From NCBI GenBank assembly GCA_019054805.1, contig JAHQIY010000009.1, positions 2,232,001 through 2,296,000 of the forward strand: DNA of 64,000 nucleotides, read 5' to 3'. A program made the position numbers and the translations under genes. The notes under the pieces were generated by a model. It did not search any database, was not told the DNA's origin, and was given only the letters and a program-made list of their open reading frames with translations. Below, one piece after another: positions 11,001-21,849 of the stretch; positions within the stretch are counted from its first letter, which is position 1; each line of letters starts with the position of its first letter. This DNA is from Brachionus manjavacas (taxonomy: Eukaryota > Rotifera > Eurotatoria > Ploima > Brachionidae).

Positions 11001-14000
11001 AAATATTGTTTTTCTACCTCCAAATATGTTGTCTGATTTAAGCTATAAGTTTGAATTGTTTGGTCCCCAAAATTTATGTTTAAATCAATATTTTCAGTTA
11101 TTGGAGGCCTAGCCAAAACACTTATTCCACAAGTTACAGATTCATATTGATTGACAGAGCTTGGACAATCAATTGTCATATTGAGCACTTAAAAATTTTA
11201 AATAAAAAATAACTTTTTTAAATGAAAAAATACTTAATATTCTGTAAACTGATTTTGCAATCAATCCACCGCAATTTTTCGAATTATCACCACTGCACTT
11301 TTCTGAACAAAGGCTTTCATCGTGTTGATTATTAGCCACTACATCATTTGAACAATGACACTCGGATCTAGAATAGGTTTTTTTTTAAACTATAAAAGTA
11401 AAGGAACATACTTGTTAAAAGTAGAGGCAAATTCAAATTGCTTTAGATGACAGTATTTTATACAAAGATGGTTAGTCATAGAATTTAAGACCAAAGATTG
11501 GTCATCATTTTTTGTCACATTCGGTAAACATCCCACATAAGGTACGTAAAGAAATTCGGAGAAATTTTTTTGACCTAATGAATTTAATCTTTTATTTAAA
11601 TTTAATAATGCTTTAATTTAATGTTAACCTTCGTAGATTTGAAAGTAGTTAGCACATGCACAAAATTGATTAGGTGAGTTCTGGCATGAACACAGACAAT
11701 TATATTTGGTTTCATTTAATTTGATTCCAGTGAAATTGTTAAAGCATTTACAATCACTTAATTTATTTTTTTATTTTTTAAAAAATTTATAGAATTGATA
11801 TTTACTCATATCCTGCTGAAGAGTATTTATAATTTCTTTTCGAACAAAATGAATTACACAATTGTTTTTCAATTTGTGAAGATTGATAAACGATTTGAGC
11901 AAAACCAAAGCATCCAACGTATTTTGTATTTTCTTTAAAAATATGATTAATATTCTAAATATAAGATTTTAAATTGAGAAGAACAACTGATTAATTCGAT
12001 TTTTAAAAATTTACAGTAATATTAAAAATAAATCAATTGCAAAAGAGATTTTTTAATTTTTTTTCTTTAATTAAAGAATAAAAATGGCATTATGAAGTTA
12101 ATGATGCTCTGTGTGAATGGATTGATGTATGGAGAATGGGTCTCTGTGCTCAAAAATGTAAGATTATGCATTTTGGAAGGCTAATGCTAGATTTTCGTAT
12201 GAAACATCGGGAAAAGAGGGATTGGATAAAAATCAACTGTGTACCATTGAGTGTGAAAAGGATCTAGGCGTTATGGTGTCTTCAGACCTTAAATGGACAT
12301 GTCAAGTAAAGAACGCGTGCGCGAAAGCAAATAAAGCACTCGGAATTCTTAAAAGAAAATTTTTAAGTAGAGAAGAAACTCTTTGGTTGAAACTTTATAT
12401 GTCTTTGGTTAGACCTCACCTCGACTATGCAGTTCAAGTTTTGAATCCGAGCAAAAAAGGTGACGTAAAAGCATTAGAAAAAGTACAAGAGCGTGCAACG
12501 AAAATTACTTGGTCACTAAGAGAAATTTCATACGAGGAAAGGCTTGCCAGATTGGGTTTAACAAAACTTAGTGAGAGAAGGGTGAGAGGTGATTTGATTG
12601 AGGTTTTTAAAGTGATTAACGGTCATGAAAAAGTGTCGTTTACCAGAGAACTTCTGGATCCTGTTGGTAGGAATGGATCGACACCGAGGTTAAGAGGAAA
12701 CAGCGCAAAAGTTCAAAGAGATAGTTTTCCGGCACAAAAAAGAAATGATTTTTCTGCCGCAGTGAGTGCTAGGCACGTTTTTTTCTCAAACAGAGAAGCT
12801 CCGCACTGGAATAGACTTCCTGAGGAGGTGGTTAAAGCTAAGACAGTTAATGGCTTCAAAGTAGCATTAGATAGGTTTAACAGAATTGGCTGCTAAAGCT
12901 TCTTACGCCTTTAAGCGGTGATGAGCTCAGATTTCCTACTTGTTAGGATTTCGCAGCAAGAACTACTACTACTACTACTAATGATCAATTCTAAATTGTA
13001 AGATAACTTATTAAAATTAAAAATAATAGTTGCAGAGGTATATTTTTGGATTCAACATACTTGTCAAATTTAAAAATAAACTCTGCAAAAGTTTGCAAAA
13101 TATAACTCATTATAACTCACCAGTTAAAGCTGTATCATTTAGATGGTGTACACTCTACAATATTACAGAGCCTACCTTTTTATTTAAATCATATTATGTT
13201 ATCTAAATCATAGTATGTTATATCTAAAAATGTATCTCTCCATTAATTCTATTTAGAAATAAAATTTTATTTTATAATTAAAACTTGATTTGATCATTTA
13301 GAGCACTAAAAATAGATTTTAAACTTCAAAATGGCAAATAAAGCAACATTTCAAGTAATTGTTAATTTGCAAATACAAAAAAAAATTTTTTTAAAAAAAG
13401 AATTTTTTGAGCTTAAAATTTAAACCAAAGATAATGAGCAAATATCAAATAAGAACAAACTGAGAAAAATAAAACCCTTTTCAAAAATTGTCACCCGGTT
13501 TTCACATGGGAAAGTAAAAATAATATTTTATTCAGTAAAAATGATTATCCCCTAAGTAAATTTTATTCAGAAAATTACTTTCAGCAGAATTATTTTTTCA
13601 TCAGCAAAAATGTATATTCGTCAGCAAAATTATTCTTTCAGCATATTAATTAATAAAATTGGTTAAAATAAAACAGTGAAATAATTGAAACCTATTCGTA
13701 AATTAATAATTAAACCGAGATAAAATCCGATTCCGCTAAGTTACAGTTTTCGGCGAACGAGAAAATCTTCATCAATGGGCATCAGCTCTTCAGTGCTAAG
13801 TGGAAAGCAAAGAAATGTGCCGCTATCAAACATTAATTTTACTGTCAGTTAACTCAAATTCAATAAATTTACTGAAAAAATAAATATTTTTGCTATTTCT
13901 TTTTAATTAATTTATTGAAATGGATCTATTGATTTAACAAGACTATATTGACTGAACATTTGTGTATTTTTTTGAAACTATTATTTATAATTATTATTTT

Positions 14001-17000
14001 TTATTATTTTTTATTATTTTACTAAATAAATTTTACTGAAGATTAAAATACTTTTGCTTAGAAAATTCAATAAATTTACCGAATTAATAAATATTTTTGC
14101 TATTTTTTAAATTAATTTACTGAAGTATATTTACTGATTAAATCTTACTATTTAAAATCCAAATGTGTGAAAAAGTAAAATGTTCATACATATACTTACG
14201 ATAACTAACTTTGAAAAAAAGTAAAATGTTCATACATATACTTACGATAACTAACTTTGAAAAAAAGTAAAATGTTCATACATATACTTACGATAACTAA
14301 CTTTGAAAAAAAGTAAAATGTTCATACATTTACTTACGATAACTAACTTTAATATTTAATTATATACTGCTTTAAAAATTGTCTTATCCAAGATTTACTT
14401 TAACATAATTATATGCTGCTTTAAAAATTGTCTTATTCTGGATTATCTTTAACATAATCTTAATATTTAAAACCTAAATGTCTGAAAAAAAGTAAAATTT
14501 TCATGCATATACTTTCGATAACTAACTTTAATATTTGAATATAGTGCTTTTAAAATTGTCTTGATGGTATCCGTTCATTTCGACAAGAATATTTCGACAA
14601 ATTATATTTCGACAAATTATATTTCGACAATATAATATTTAGACAAATAATCTTGTTTTTCGACAAGTATTATTTCGACAAATAGTATTTTGACATAAGA
14701 AATCTCACTTGAATTTTATTGTACTTTTTCAAACATGGATAATTTAATTAATCATTTCGCCTAGATTCAAAATAACTATGTTAAGTTGTCAACAGGCATT
14801 ATAGATAAACGTACACCAGTTTAGGTTCGTTTCGAAGAGCAATTAAGTCAGCTAGTCGATAGTTATAATCAAGAGAATTTAATTGATTATTTAAAAAGTA
14901 TATCTTTATTGATTGATTTTTAATTTAGTTTTTTTATTTATCGAAAATTTAGTCGAAACTTTTTTTTTTTGTGTCTAAATTTTTTTATGTCTAAATGCTA
15001 ATTGTCTAAAATTTATTTGTCGAAATAAACTTTGTCTAAAAATTTATTGGTCTAATTGTACTTGTCGAAAATTACCTGTCGAAATATAATTAGTCGAAAT
15101 ATTCTTGTCGAAATGATACATATTCTGTCTTGATCCATTTTTTAGATTACATAATATATATTAATTTTTTTGCAATCTAAAATTAGATTTTAACTAAAAA
15201 ATTAAGAAAAGAAAAAAACATTCAAATTCATTGAAATTCATTCAAGTTTATCTTACAAGAAATGTTGTTTGTACAGTATGCCACAAAAAGTTAGAATCAA
15301 GTTGAAAAAAATAAAAATATTGTTTTTTTTCAATTAAAATAATAGTTAACTATGAATTTTTTCAAATAATAGTTTTTTTAAAGTAAGACTACCAAAAAAT
15401 ATAACAAAATAGAGAAAAAATGGGAAATAATAAAATAACTGAACAACAGAGATGGCAAATTTCATTTTTTTTGATAAATCAGACAAAGACTGAAAGAGAA
15501 ATAGCCGAGTTAATGAAATAATGAACAAAAAAATAATCAGAATAAAAAAAAAGTTTGACTCTAACTTTTTACGACATACTGTACAGAAATATTCATTTAT
15601 TCATTTAATCAACACTTATGAAAAAAAATTTTTAGAATCAATTTTTAATAAGAATTTTTGAATATGATAAATAAAATAAATCAATCAATTAAATAATCAA
15701 TACTAATTTATTTTTCATTTAATTTAATTATTCTGGCAGCGGAGCAAAAGGTAAAACCTTGTATACATTTTTTTACTGACCATATAATATTTTGTCTTTC
15801 ACATTAAATAACTGCTCCATTTACAATATACTTTTTTTGCTATTTACCAATTTTTAATTAAATAAGTCGATTTCGTTATAAAACGATAAAAAATTTACGA
15901 ACCTATTAATTCACTGTAATCTTCTTGAATTTCCGTGATTTTATTGACAGCTTAAAAAAATATTTTTTTCTTTTCAGAAATAGCAAAACGCTACCGTTTA
16001 TTTCTCCATATAGAAAGAAAATGCCATTTGATTCTTGTATTTTAATTTTGTATAATCTTGGCTCCGCATAAATCTTATCATATATTTCATTTTCATTCAC
16101 AAGTGTTAGATTCCTTCGATCATTATCATCAAAATCAATTACCAAATTGAATGTCATATTTGATGGTTTATTAAATGAAAATTGGAAAATTTCATTAGTT
16201 TCCACTTGAGTTGGAAAATAGGCATAAATGCTTTTAGCTACAAAAGAAATAAAATTTTAATTATCAATAATTAAATAATAAATAAAAAAAAATACTTGTG
16301 ATATTGTAGACTCTAGCAGCCATGAAGCTTCCGCAAATTTGGCTCGAATTTCCTGGACACTTAACATTACACATACTTTCATCTGTCCTTTGCAAATTGT
16401 GAATTGAATCAAGACAAGCACAAAAATCTCTTCAATAAATAAATAATTTAATTTGAAATTAATACATTTTTTTATTTTTCAAAAAAAATTTAATTTTTAA
16501 ATTCAATTATTTATTCACCTATTATATGTAGCGAAAAATTGCCAGTATCTACAATTTTTAAAGCACATTCCATTCGTATTAAATGTTATTGGAAAGCCAT
16601 GGCTAATCTCACCGACATAACATCCCATATAGTTTCCAACACTAAAATAGTCGTTCATTTTACCTAATTTTTCAATTTTTTAGAGCTTTTTATTTACAAA
16701 ATCTGAACTACTTTTTAAATGGTAAGCGTTGTAAGAATTTTGACAGCCGCAAAATTCTTCGGTTGTTCCTTTGCATATACAATCACAGTTTGATGGATTC
16801 ATAGTTTCATTCACTCCGATATTGCTCGAACAGTAGCAATTCGAGCTTTATTAAAAATAAATTATTTTATATATTAAATGAATAAAATATTAAGATAACT
16901 TTTTCAAAATTGCATAACTAAAGCCTTTGTGGATGCATTGATCAAAACATAAATTAGGAGTCATTTGATTAGATTGATAGAATTCAATTTCAGGATTTTG

Positions 17001-20000
17001 ATTTTCAAAATAAAAACCATCATAAAAACAACCTAAATATAGACCTTTATCGCTCAATATCAATTGTTCTTTTAATAAATAATGATTTTTTTTTAATAAC
17101 TAAAAATCAAAACTACCTGACTCAATTGGAACAGTGGATGAAGTGTTTTGATAAGCTAAGAAAAACTCAAAAAAAGTTCAATTAAATTTGAAAATTTTAC
17201 CATAAATTATAGTTTGGACATTCATCTGGTTATTAATTACATGAACTTTTAGAATATACTTTCCAGCACTAGTATAATTAAATGAAACGTTATAAAAATT
17301 TTGAACGTTATCAAAATATAAATAATTTCCATTTCCAAAATCAATTTCAAAATCCAATGATTCACTTATAAAGATTGAACAATAATACTGTTTATTGATA
17401 AAAACTGCTCTAGGACATGTGATTCCAATTTCATAGTCTTTTTTTGAAGAAAAATTAAAAAGAAAATCAAATTTTCTCCAGTACTTTTTAATTCAAAAAA
17501 TAATATTCGCAAAATTGTGAATTATATGAGGGCCAAGTGTCCCAGCAACTACATCTATGTCTTTAAAAAAAAATGGTTATTAAGTTTTATTTTTTATTCA
17601 TAAATTACTGCATATCAAGTGCTGAATACATCTTATTAAAATTCTTATGACACTCTCTAATACACGATATTTCTGTTTGATTTTCAATTGAAGAAAAATT
17701 TTCTTGGAATGAAAAACAGCCAATTTGGACTCCAACATTCTCAATGCAGCGAACACGCTCTAAATAATTAATTTTAATTTTTACCCATAATTAAAAATTT
17801 GACACTACTAAATTTAATAAACTTGTTGATTAAGAAAATAAAATATACAAAAAGCATTTTTTGTTTCTACCAAAGCAGGTCAAAAATCTAACAGGAATTT
17901 CATTTCAATTTTTTTGCAGAGATTTAACATATGATTATCAGACTTTAGCTAATTGTACTGTGTTTTACAACTAATTTTTGAAATCTTGATAAAAAGAGTT
18001 ATTTTATTTTTTCGGCGTTTTATGTTTTCAGAATTGTTTAATTTTATTAGCAGTAGAATTTTTCGATTTATTTATTTTTTATACAGAGTTGGTTAAAAGT
18101 CGGTGTCAAGTATAAATTTTAACTTTAAATTTTAATTTAGTTTTTCGGTGATTAAAATTAAAATAAATTTTTTTTTCAAATTGAAAATCTGACTTTAATC
18201 TCGATCTTGAGTCATTGTATTTCTTAGCCACGTTTTGAATCCTTTTAAAAAAGAAAAGCTTAAAAATATTAGGAAACAAGTTTTTTAAGCTATTAGCTTT
18301 GATCAGTTCTCTGGGTTTAAAAATAAAACTGTTGTCTTTAATAATATTTAACTCTAGAGTTTTTAATTACTTTGCCAAAATTGGAATTTCTTAATTAAAT
18401 TTACAAAATATTAAGATTATAAATTAAGATTATTAAGATTATTATAAATATTTAGATTTGTTTTAAAATTTAAAAATTTTAAATTTTGTTATTTTTAAGG
18501 GCAACAAAGATAACTCGATTTCAAAATGTGTATTGTTTTTGACTTAAATTTTAAAAAGATTAAATATTTTTTGACTAGATGATCTTGAAGTTTGATAGTT
18601 ATTGAAAGCAGTGGTAGGTAGCACTTTTTTAACATTTGTGTTGAACTATTCTTCATAAATTTTCATATCTGTAATTACTCTTGAAGAGGAAAGGATTCTG
18701 TAAATAATGACCTATTATGAATGATTCAAAGATAAATTTAGCTTTATTTCTGTCCAAATTTTTTTTTATTCATATTTTAATTTGGCTAAGTTTTTCGTTA
18801 GGAAAAAAATATTTTTTTTAGTGCATAATTTTATTAAAAGGAGATAAAAAAATAAGTAGATAAATTATTTTTGTAGGAGATAAATGTCAACTAAAATTGA
18901 TAATTATTTTCAGAGGTAGATAATTAATTTGTGAAGTATATATTTATCATTTAAGGTTACTATTGGATCAAATTTAGAAAGCGAATAGTCAAGTATTCGC
19001 ACGAAGATACACAGTTCTACATGTGTACAATTTCCCAATCAACGTTCGATATTACGAAAGCTCAGTGCAAAGAGTTTTGGACAAAATAAGACGGTTGGCA
19101 AGATTTTACGAGTTGGTGGAATGGAGAAGTAAATTCATTGCAGTTAAAATAGATTCTGAAAATCGGGAATCTAGCGCTTGTTCATGTCATTATTGGCAAA
19201 AAAATTTCAAATGTCGGAATTTCGCACTTTTTAAACCTGAACAAATTACCGGGTTTAGACTTAGCAATCGAATGTAATGCAAAACGAGGTCGAAACAAAA
19301 AGGCAAGATCAGCATTGGAAAGAAATTCAATTGTTCCGATTAACAGGCAGATAGACAATCTAAATCAACACGAAGTTCTACAAGAGGTTGCAAGTACGAT
19401 TCAAATTGTAAATTATTCAATCGTTAATGTTTTCAATTAAAATCAACTTGTTTTGTCTTCAAGTACAGTAGCAGTTCAAGATCAAGTCGAAAATAATATT
19501 TAAGTTTCTGAAAAACGTAAACGCATTTCTATTCCTTTCCTTGTTTAAATGTATATATCGAAAGTAATTTAAAGAAACTCCAAGTTATCCAAAACTCTGC
19601 ATCACGTAGTATCCTTAAACTTAAATATGACACCCTCCGAAAGGTTATTCAACTGTACCCTTAAAGATTTGAAGTTGCACAGGGTCGATAACCGTCTGTT
19701 TGATTTAGGCGAGAATTATATTAGAAGAAGTCTGCAGAAGCAAGTTCCCCTAACCTGTCGACTTGTGAACGAGTTTAAACTCAACATTGAGTCTAGAGAT
19801 ATAACATATCCTACTCCATTGTGCGGCTATTATCTTATAATTGATCAACTATATCCACTTATTCAAACTCCTGTTTTATCTAACTTTTGAACTTATTTTA
19901 AATTTTCAACGATACTATCTTATTCTTAAACATTTTTTTTTTCTTTTTTTTAATATTTTGTAATATAATTTAAAACTTTTTAACTTTGCTGAAGGAGCTT

Positions 20001-21849
20001 TGGCTCGACCAGCTTCACAATAAAAAATAAACGCGGGAGACCAAAAAAATCAAGCAATGAAAACGATCAATTATCAAAAAGAGTAAGAAAATAACTGTTA
20101 ATTAATTTGTTAGTAATTTTTTTTGCTTATTGTCTCTAATAAAAAAATTAATACATTCTGCAAAAAAATGTTTACAGACTATTATTTATTTTTTATCTAC
20201 TTTATATGAATTAAATTATACACTAAAAAAATATTTATCTCCTAAAAAAATACATCCTTGTAATTTTGGGTAAATTTATTTTCCCACAATATTGTTAGCG
20301 GCTGGCGCTTTTAATTGTTGATAAAAATTATAAAAATCCTAGAAAAGCTTAGAACTTAAGTTGCCAGTCTAATTTATGATATAAAACTGATTCTATGGTT
20401 AGATCCTTTAAGTCATAGAAAATGGCTCCAAATTTGTTATGTTATTTTCTTTTTAAATATATTTGATTTTAATGTTAGTTTGCTGAGCTTGTTTTTCTTT
20501 GTGAATTAACGAATAAAATATTTATAAGAATTTAAAATAGTCTTTAAATCATGACACCTGGAAAACAAAAACAGTTTAGTGACAGACCTCGAACAAGCCG
20601 CCATCAATATGTTGTTTAATATCTTATTTTTTCGCACACAATTTACCTGAAAATAAACGATTTTTTTTCCATACCTATACAAAAAAATTATCTAGTCATA
20701 ATTTATTTTTATTTGTATCATCTCTACCGAGCTGAATCTCCATCAGAAAAAAAAACTAAGAACAAATAAAATAATTGGAATTATTATTTGAGATATTTAT
20801 TTTTAATATTGAAATCTATCAAAAAAAGCTTTTGATTGAATAATCTTGCAAGATGAAGGCAGCTATTTTAGAAAATCTTTCTGTATGATATTTTCCAATA
20901 AATAAAAAATTAAATCTCAAGGTCTGATTTAATTAAGTGTTATTAAATAAAATGTTTACCTTAAAGATTCGATGGAAAATAACTTTAGTGAAAGTTATTA
21001 GTAACAAAAATCTAAATAAAAATTTTTTAATTTTAAATTCATAAGTTGTTTCATTTAAAATAAAAATTTCTTTTAGAATAAAAATCGATAAACTTGTTTT
21101 AAATTTTTATCTTAAGAAATTATTTTGTTTAATATTTTTTACTTGAAATGCTCTGAAAAAATACTCAAACAAATGGAAAATAAAACCCTTAAAGATATTT
21201 TGGAAATCGATCAGTCAAAAGCAAGTTAATGTCAATTAAAATTTTTTTTAAAGCTAAAAAAAATTTCTGGAATTCAAAACAATACAAATAAAAAATCAAC
21301 TTGACTTCTAGATGATTTTAATTAAGCAGACCATTTAGATATGTCTTACCTCTTACAGCTACAACTCTGATGTTATTATAACAGCCACAATCACTTGTAC
21401 CACATCTACAAGAACAATTCAAGCTTTCAGTCATTAGTTCCGCACTCACTGTCCCATAGCGATTTCCACAATAGCATGCATAGTGTGTGTCATTTCTATA
21501 AATAAAATAAATAAATAGTTTAATTCAATGTTTTAATTAATTAAAAATACAAGTATTTAATTGCTGCATAATAAAATTCGCTTCGATCACAATATTCAAA
21601 GCACAAGTTGACATGCTGATCCTGTGAAAAAGTTCCATTTAAACCATTCAAGTCATTTGAATAAGGATCATTAAAACAACCCAGGTCCATGCCATTTTCA
21701 TGATCTCGATATATGATGTTCTCTTTAAAAAACAAGAAATTCATTCTTACCAAGACAAAAAATTAAGAGTTACCGCCAGTTGAGACAACACATAAGATGG
21801 AATTAATGCTGACAAGTAGAATTAAGCTTATTATTGTTTTCTTTTTCAT
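7232..21849 (-). CDS. Gene B: complete WSC/PKD/EGF type I membrane protein, 27 exons
   Basis: The best-resolved member of the array. A chain of 27 exons joined by GT-AG introns gives about 1,478 residues: signal peptide, WSC1-WSC2-PKD1, WSC3-WSC4-PKD2, WSC5-WSC6-PKD3, WSC7-WSC10, a Ser/Thr stalk, three EGF domains, one membrane helix and a short Lys/Ser tail. WSC modules are cysteine-rich domains known from yeast wall-stress sensors, Kremen and polycystin-1; PKD-like modules have the I-x-F/N-F-G-D/N core. The protein should be inserted in the plasma membrane with a large glycosylated outside part. Exon phases agree throughout except exon 5 (17485-17560), one base shorter than its twin in gene A, which breaks the frame as printed. 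Long introns: 3 (17760-21349), 13 (11933-15902) and 21 (9140-10474). Gene prediction software could split this into several models. Confidence 0.85.
8118..10806 (-). CDS. Gene B exons 20-26: WSC7 to WSC10
   Basis: WSC7 (exons 20-21: VFGCYFDREPFEF, YACPCSTIYG, CGGGELRPF). WSC8 (exons 22-23) is divergent: the first half lacks the GC start and has IECTTIEV; the second half has EYFCSEKNY and ECGGSPYYL. WSC9 (exon 24) has both halves in one exon with no internal intron (FLGCFTLNTPDDY, CFKYC, YCFCLQ). WSC10 (exons 25-26) lacks the opening cysteine and has a short second half (RICYCGSWIDF). The 1.3-kb intron 21 between WSC7 and WSC8 contains a hAT-type MITE. Confidence 0.8.
9658..10003. mobile_element. 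hAT-type MITE (346 bases) with 8-base target duplication
   Basis: Perfect terminal inverted repeats CAGAGTTGGTCAAAAGTCAA at both ends and an exact 8-base direct repeat AAGTGAAC on either side (9650-9657 and 10004-10011). Eight-base duplications and CAG-starting ends are hallmarks of the hAT superfamily. There is no coding capacity; the interior is made of repeated GTCAAAGTC/GACTTTGAC words. It lies in intron 21 of gene B, inside an older repeat rich in GGTGAAC words. A related single end is present at about 1706 and 18085. Confidence 0.85.
10852..11932 (-). CDS. Gene B exons 14-19: WSC5, WSC6, PKD-like 3, linker
   Basis: Third copy of the WSC-WSC-PKD-linker cassette. WSC5 has YVGCFGFAQIVYQ and CKCFNNFTG; WSC6 has YVGCLPNVTKN, then ECHCSNDV and NCGGLIAKSVYRI. 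The PKD-like exon 18 reads DCPSSVNQYESVTC and INFGDQTIQTY, ending QTTIEG. It is 258 bases long, the same as its counterpart in gene C. Exon 19 is only 30 bases (VHPIYIYKKL). Confidence 0.83.
12090..12979 (+). mobile_element. 5'-truncated CR1/L2-like LINE with (ACT)n tail
   Basis: Encodes the C-terminal third of a reverse transcriptase ORF2. An upstream piece has WIDVWRMGLCAQKCKIMHFG (the usual W...K.MH.G block); after a one-base frame change near 12180 a 224-codon frame runs to 12896 with EKDLGVMVSSDLKW, SLVRPHLDYAVQVLNP and NRLPEEVVKAKTVNGFK. About 65 bases of 3' UTR end in six ACT repeats (12962-12979). The polymerase core with its catalytic Asp residues is missing, so it is immobile. It sits in intron 13 of gene B on the opposite strand. 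Confidence 0.85.
13540..14160. repeat. A/T-rich region with repeated CAGTAAA / TTTACTG words
   Basis: Words of the type TCAGCAAAA or TTCAGTAAA recur at 13540-13650, and their complements (TT[T/A]ACTGA) at 13850-14130. A block of about 62 bases starting CAATAAATTTACTGAA at about 13860 is repeated, diverged, at about 14069. This suggests a foldback-type element with subterminal repeats, but no clean ends or target duplication could be defined. It is part of intron 13 of gene B. Confidence 0.4.
14169..14350 (+). repeat. 46-base minisatellite, four units
   Basis: Four head-to-tail units with exact 46-base spacing (GTAAAATG starts at 14175, 14221, 14267 and 14313). The units contain GTTCATACATATACTTACGA and are nearly identical; the last has one change (CATTTAC). 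A fifth, diverged unit occurs near 14485. It is intronic in gene B. Confidence 0.9.
14576..15114. mobile_element. Foldback element built from TTTCGACA words
   Basis: The left part repeats TTTCGACAA and TTTAGACAA many times, and the right part repeats the complements TTGTCGAAA and TTGTCTAAA. The outer ends are inverted copies (CATTTCGACAAGAATATTTC at 14576 and its complement ending at 15114). The middle, at about 14700-14930, is unrelated and has no long reading frame. It looks like a non-autonomous foldback DNA element in intron 13 of gene B. Confidence 0.65.
15115..15902. other. Remainder of gene B intron 13
   Basis: A/T-rich DNA between the foldback element and exon 13, with no recognisable gene. 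Short words at about 15278 (GTACAGTATG) and 15568 (CATACTGTAC) are inverted and could mark another small element. Nothing else is supported. Confidence 0.35.
15903..17068 (-). CDS. Gene B exons 8-13: WSC3, WSC4, PKD-like 2, linker
   Basis: Exons 8-9 form WSC3 (LYLGCFYDGFYFEN; later NCYCSSNIG and EFCGCQNSY). Exons 10-11 form WSC4 (YMGCYVGEISHGF; then DFCACLDS and CPGNSSQICGSF, the most canonical WSC ending in the window). Exon 12 is a PKD-like module with VIDFDDNDRRN in place of the usual FGDG. Exon 13 is a linker. The piece right of 16380 is shared with gene A; the left part is seen only here because gene A runs off the window. Confidence 0.83.
17117..17759 (-). CDS. Gene B exons 4-7: WSC2, PKD-like 1, linker
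   Basis: Exon 4 carries VGVQIGCFSFQENF and the C-x3-C of a first-half WSC. Exon 5 (HRCSCWDTWPSY...) is a short second half with only three cysteines; in this copy a six-A run replaces seven and shifts the frame. Exon 6 is the PKD-like module, with ITCPRAVF at its start, IDFGNGNYLYF in the core and NVQTIIYG at its end. Exon 7 is a 13-residue linker (AYQNTSSTVPIES). Confidence 0.78.
18977..19438 (+). pseudogene. MULE-type transposase remnant (second copy)
   Basis: The same SWIM-like finger CSCHYWQKNFKCRNFAL and the same frame break into KRGRNKKARSALERNS as at 2595-3056. No change in the protein sequence was noticed between the two copies. Confidence 0.55.
19569..20030 (+). mobile_element. LINE 3' fragment (second copy)
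   Basis: Second copy of 3187-3650, with the same frame change and the same 3' hairpin GGAGCTTTGGCTC (19994-20006). The T run in its 3' UTR is one or two bases shorter than in the first copy. Confidence 0.8.
21350..21849 (-). CDS. Gene B exons 1-3: signal peptide and WSC1
   Basis: Exon 1 gives the signal peptide (MKKKTIISLILLVSI). Exons 2 and 3 give a textbook split WSC module: LGCFNDPYSNDLNGL, then C-x3-C (LCFEYC), then after the intron YACYCGNRYG and the closing CGTSDCGC. The intron inside the module is phase 2, as in all split WSC modules of this window. Identical in gene A (4962-5463). Confidence 0.88.

Larger units (their letters stand above)
17760..21349 (-). other. Gene B intron 3 with duplicated transposon remnants
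   Basis: Copy of the gene A intron at 1381-4961: hAT-like end at about 18085, MULE-type remnant at 18977-19438 plus its basic tail at 20031-20096, and the LINE 3' fragment between them (19569-20030). Nothing else is recognised in the remaining A/T-rich sequence. Confidence 0.75.
7232..21849 (-). other. Exon map of gene B
   Basis: Exons in transcript order: 1 21849-21774; 2 21722-21551; 3 21495-21350; 4 17759-17609; 5 17560-17485; 6 17437-17201; 7 17155-17117; 8 17068-16900; 9 16845-16712; 10 16663-16519; 11 16429-16296; 12 16237-15995; 13 15950-15903; 14 11932-11806; 15 11756-11629; 16 11574-11412; 17 11367-11234; 18 11187-10930; 19 10881-10852; 20 10806-10665; 21 10617-10475; 22 9139-8995; 23 8943-8819; 24 8744-8460; 25 8385-8223; 26 8158-8118; 27 8013-7232. 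First-half WSC exons run phase 1 to 2, second-half exons 2 to 1, PKD and linker exons 1 to 1. Total is 4,437 coding bases if exon 5 has its expected 77. Confidence 0.82.

Noticed and set aside
10922-11188. Independent gene starting at the ATG near 11188
   Set aside because: The frame is a PKD-like exon preceded by a proper splice acceptor and followed by a donor; the Met is internal to gene B.
14169-14350. CRISPR-like array
   Set aside because: Units are contiguous 46-base repeats without unique spacers, in a eukaryotic intron; it is a minisatellite.
9062-16379. Possibility that the region between the two copies is unrelated unique DNA flanking a dispersed repeat
   Set aside because: Gene B's exon chain runs continuously through it with correct phases, so it is better explained as the left half of a tandem unit whose first copy starts outside the window.
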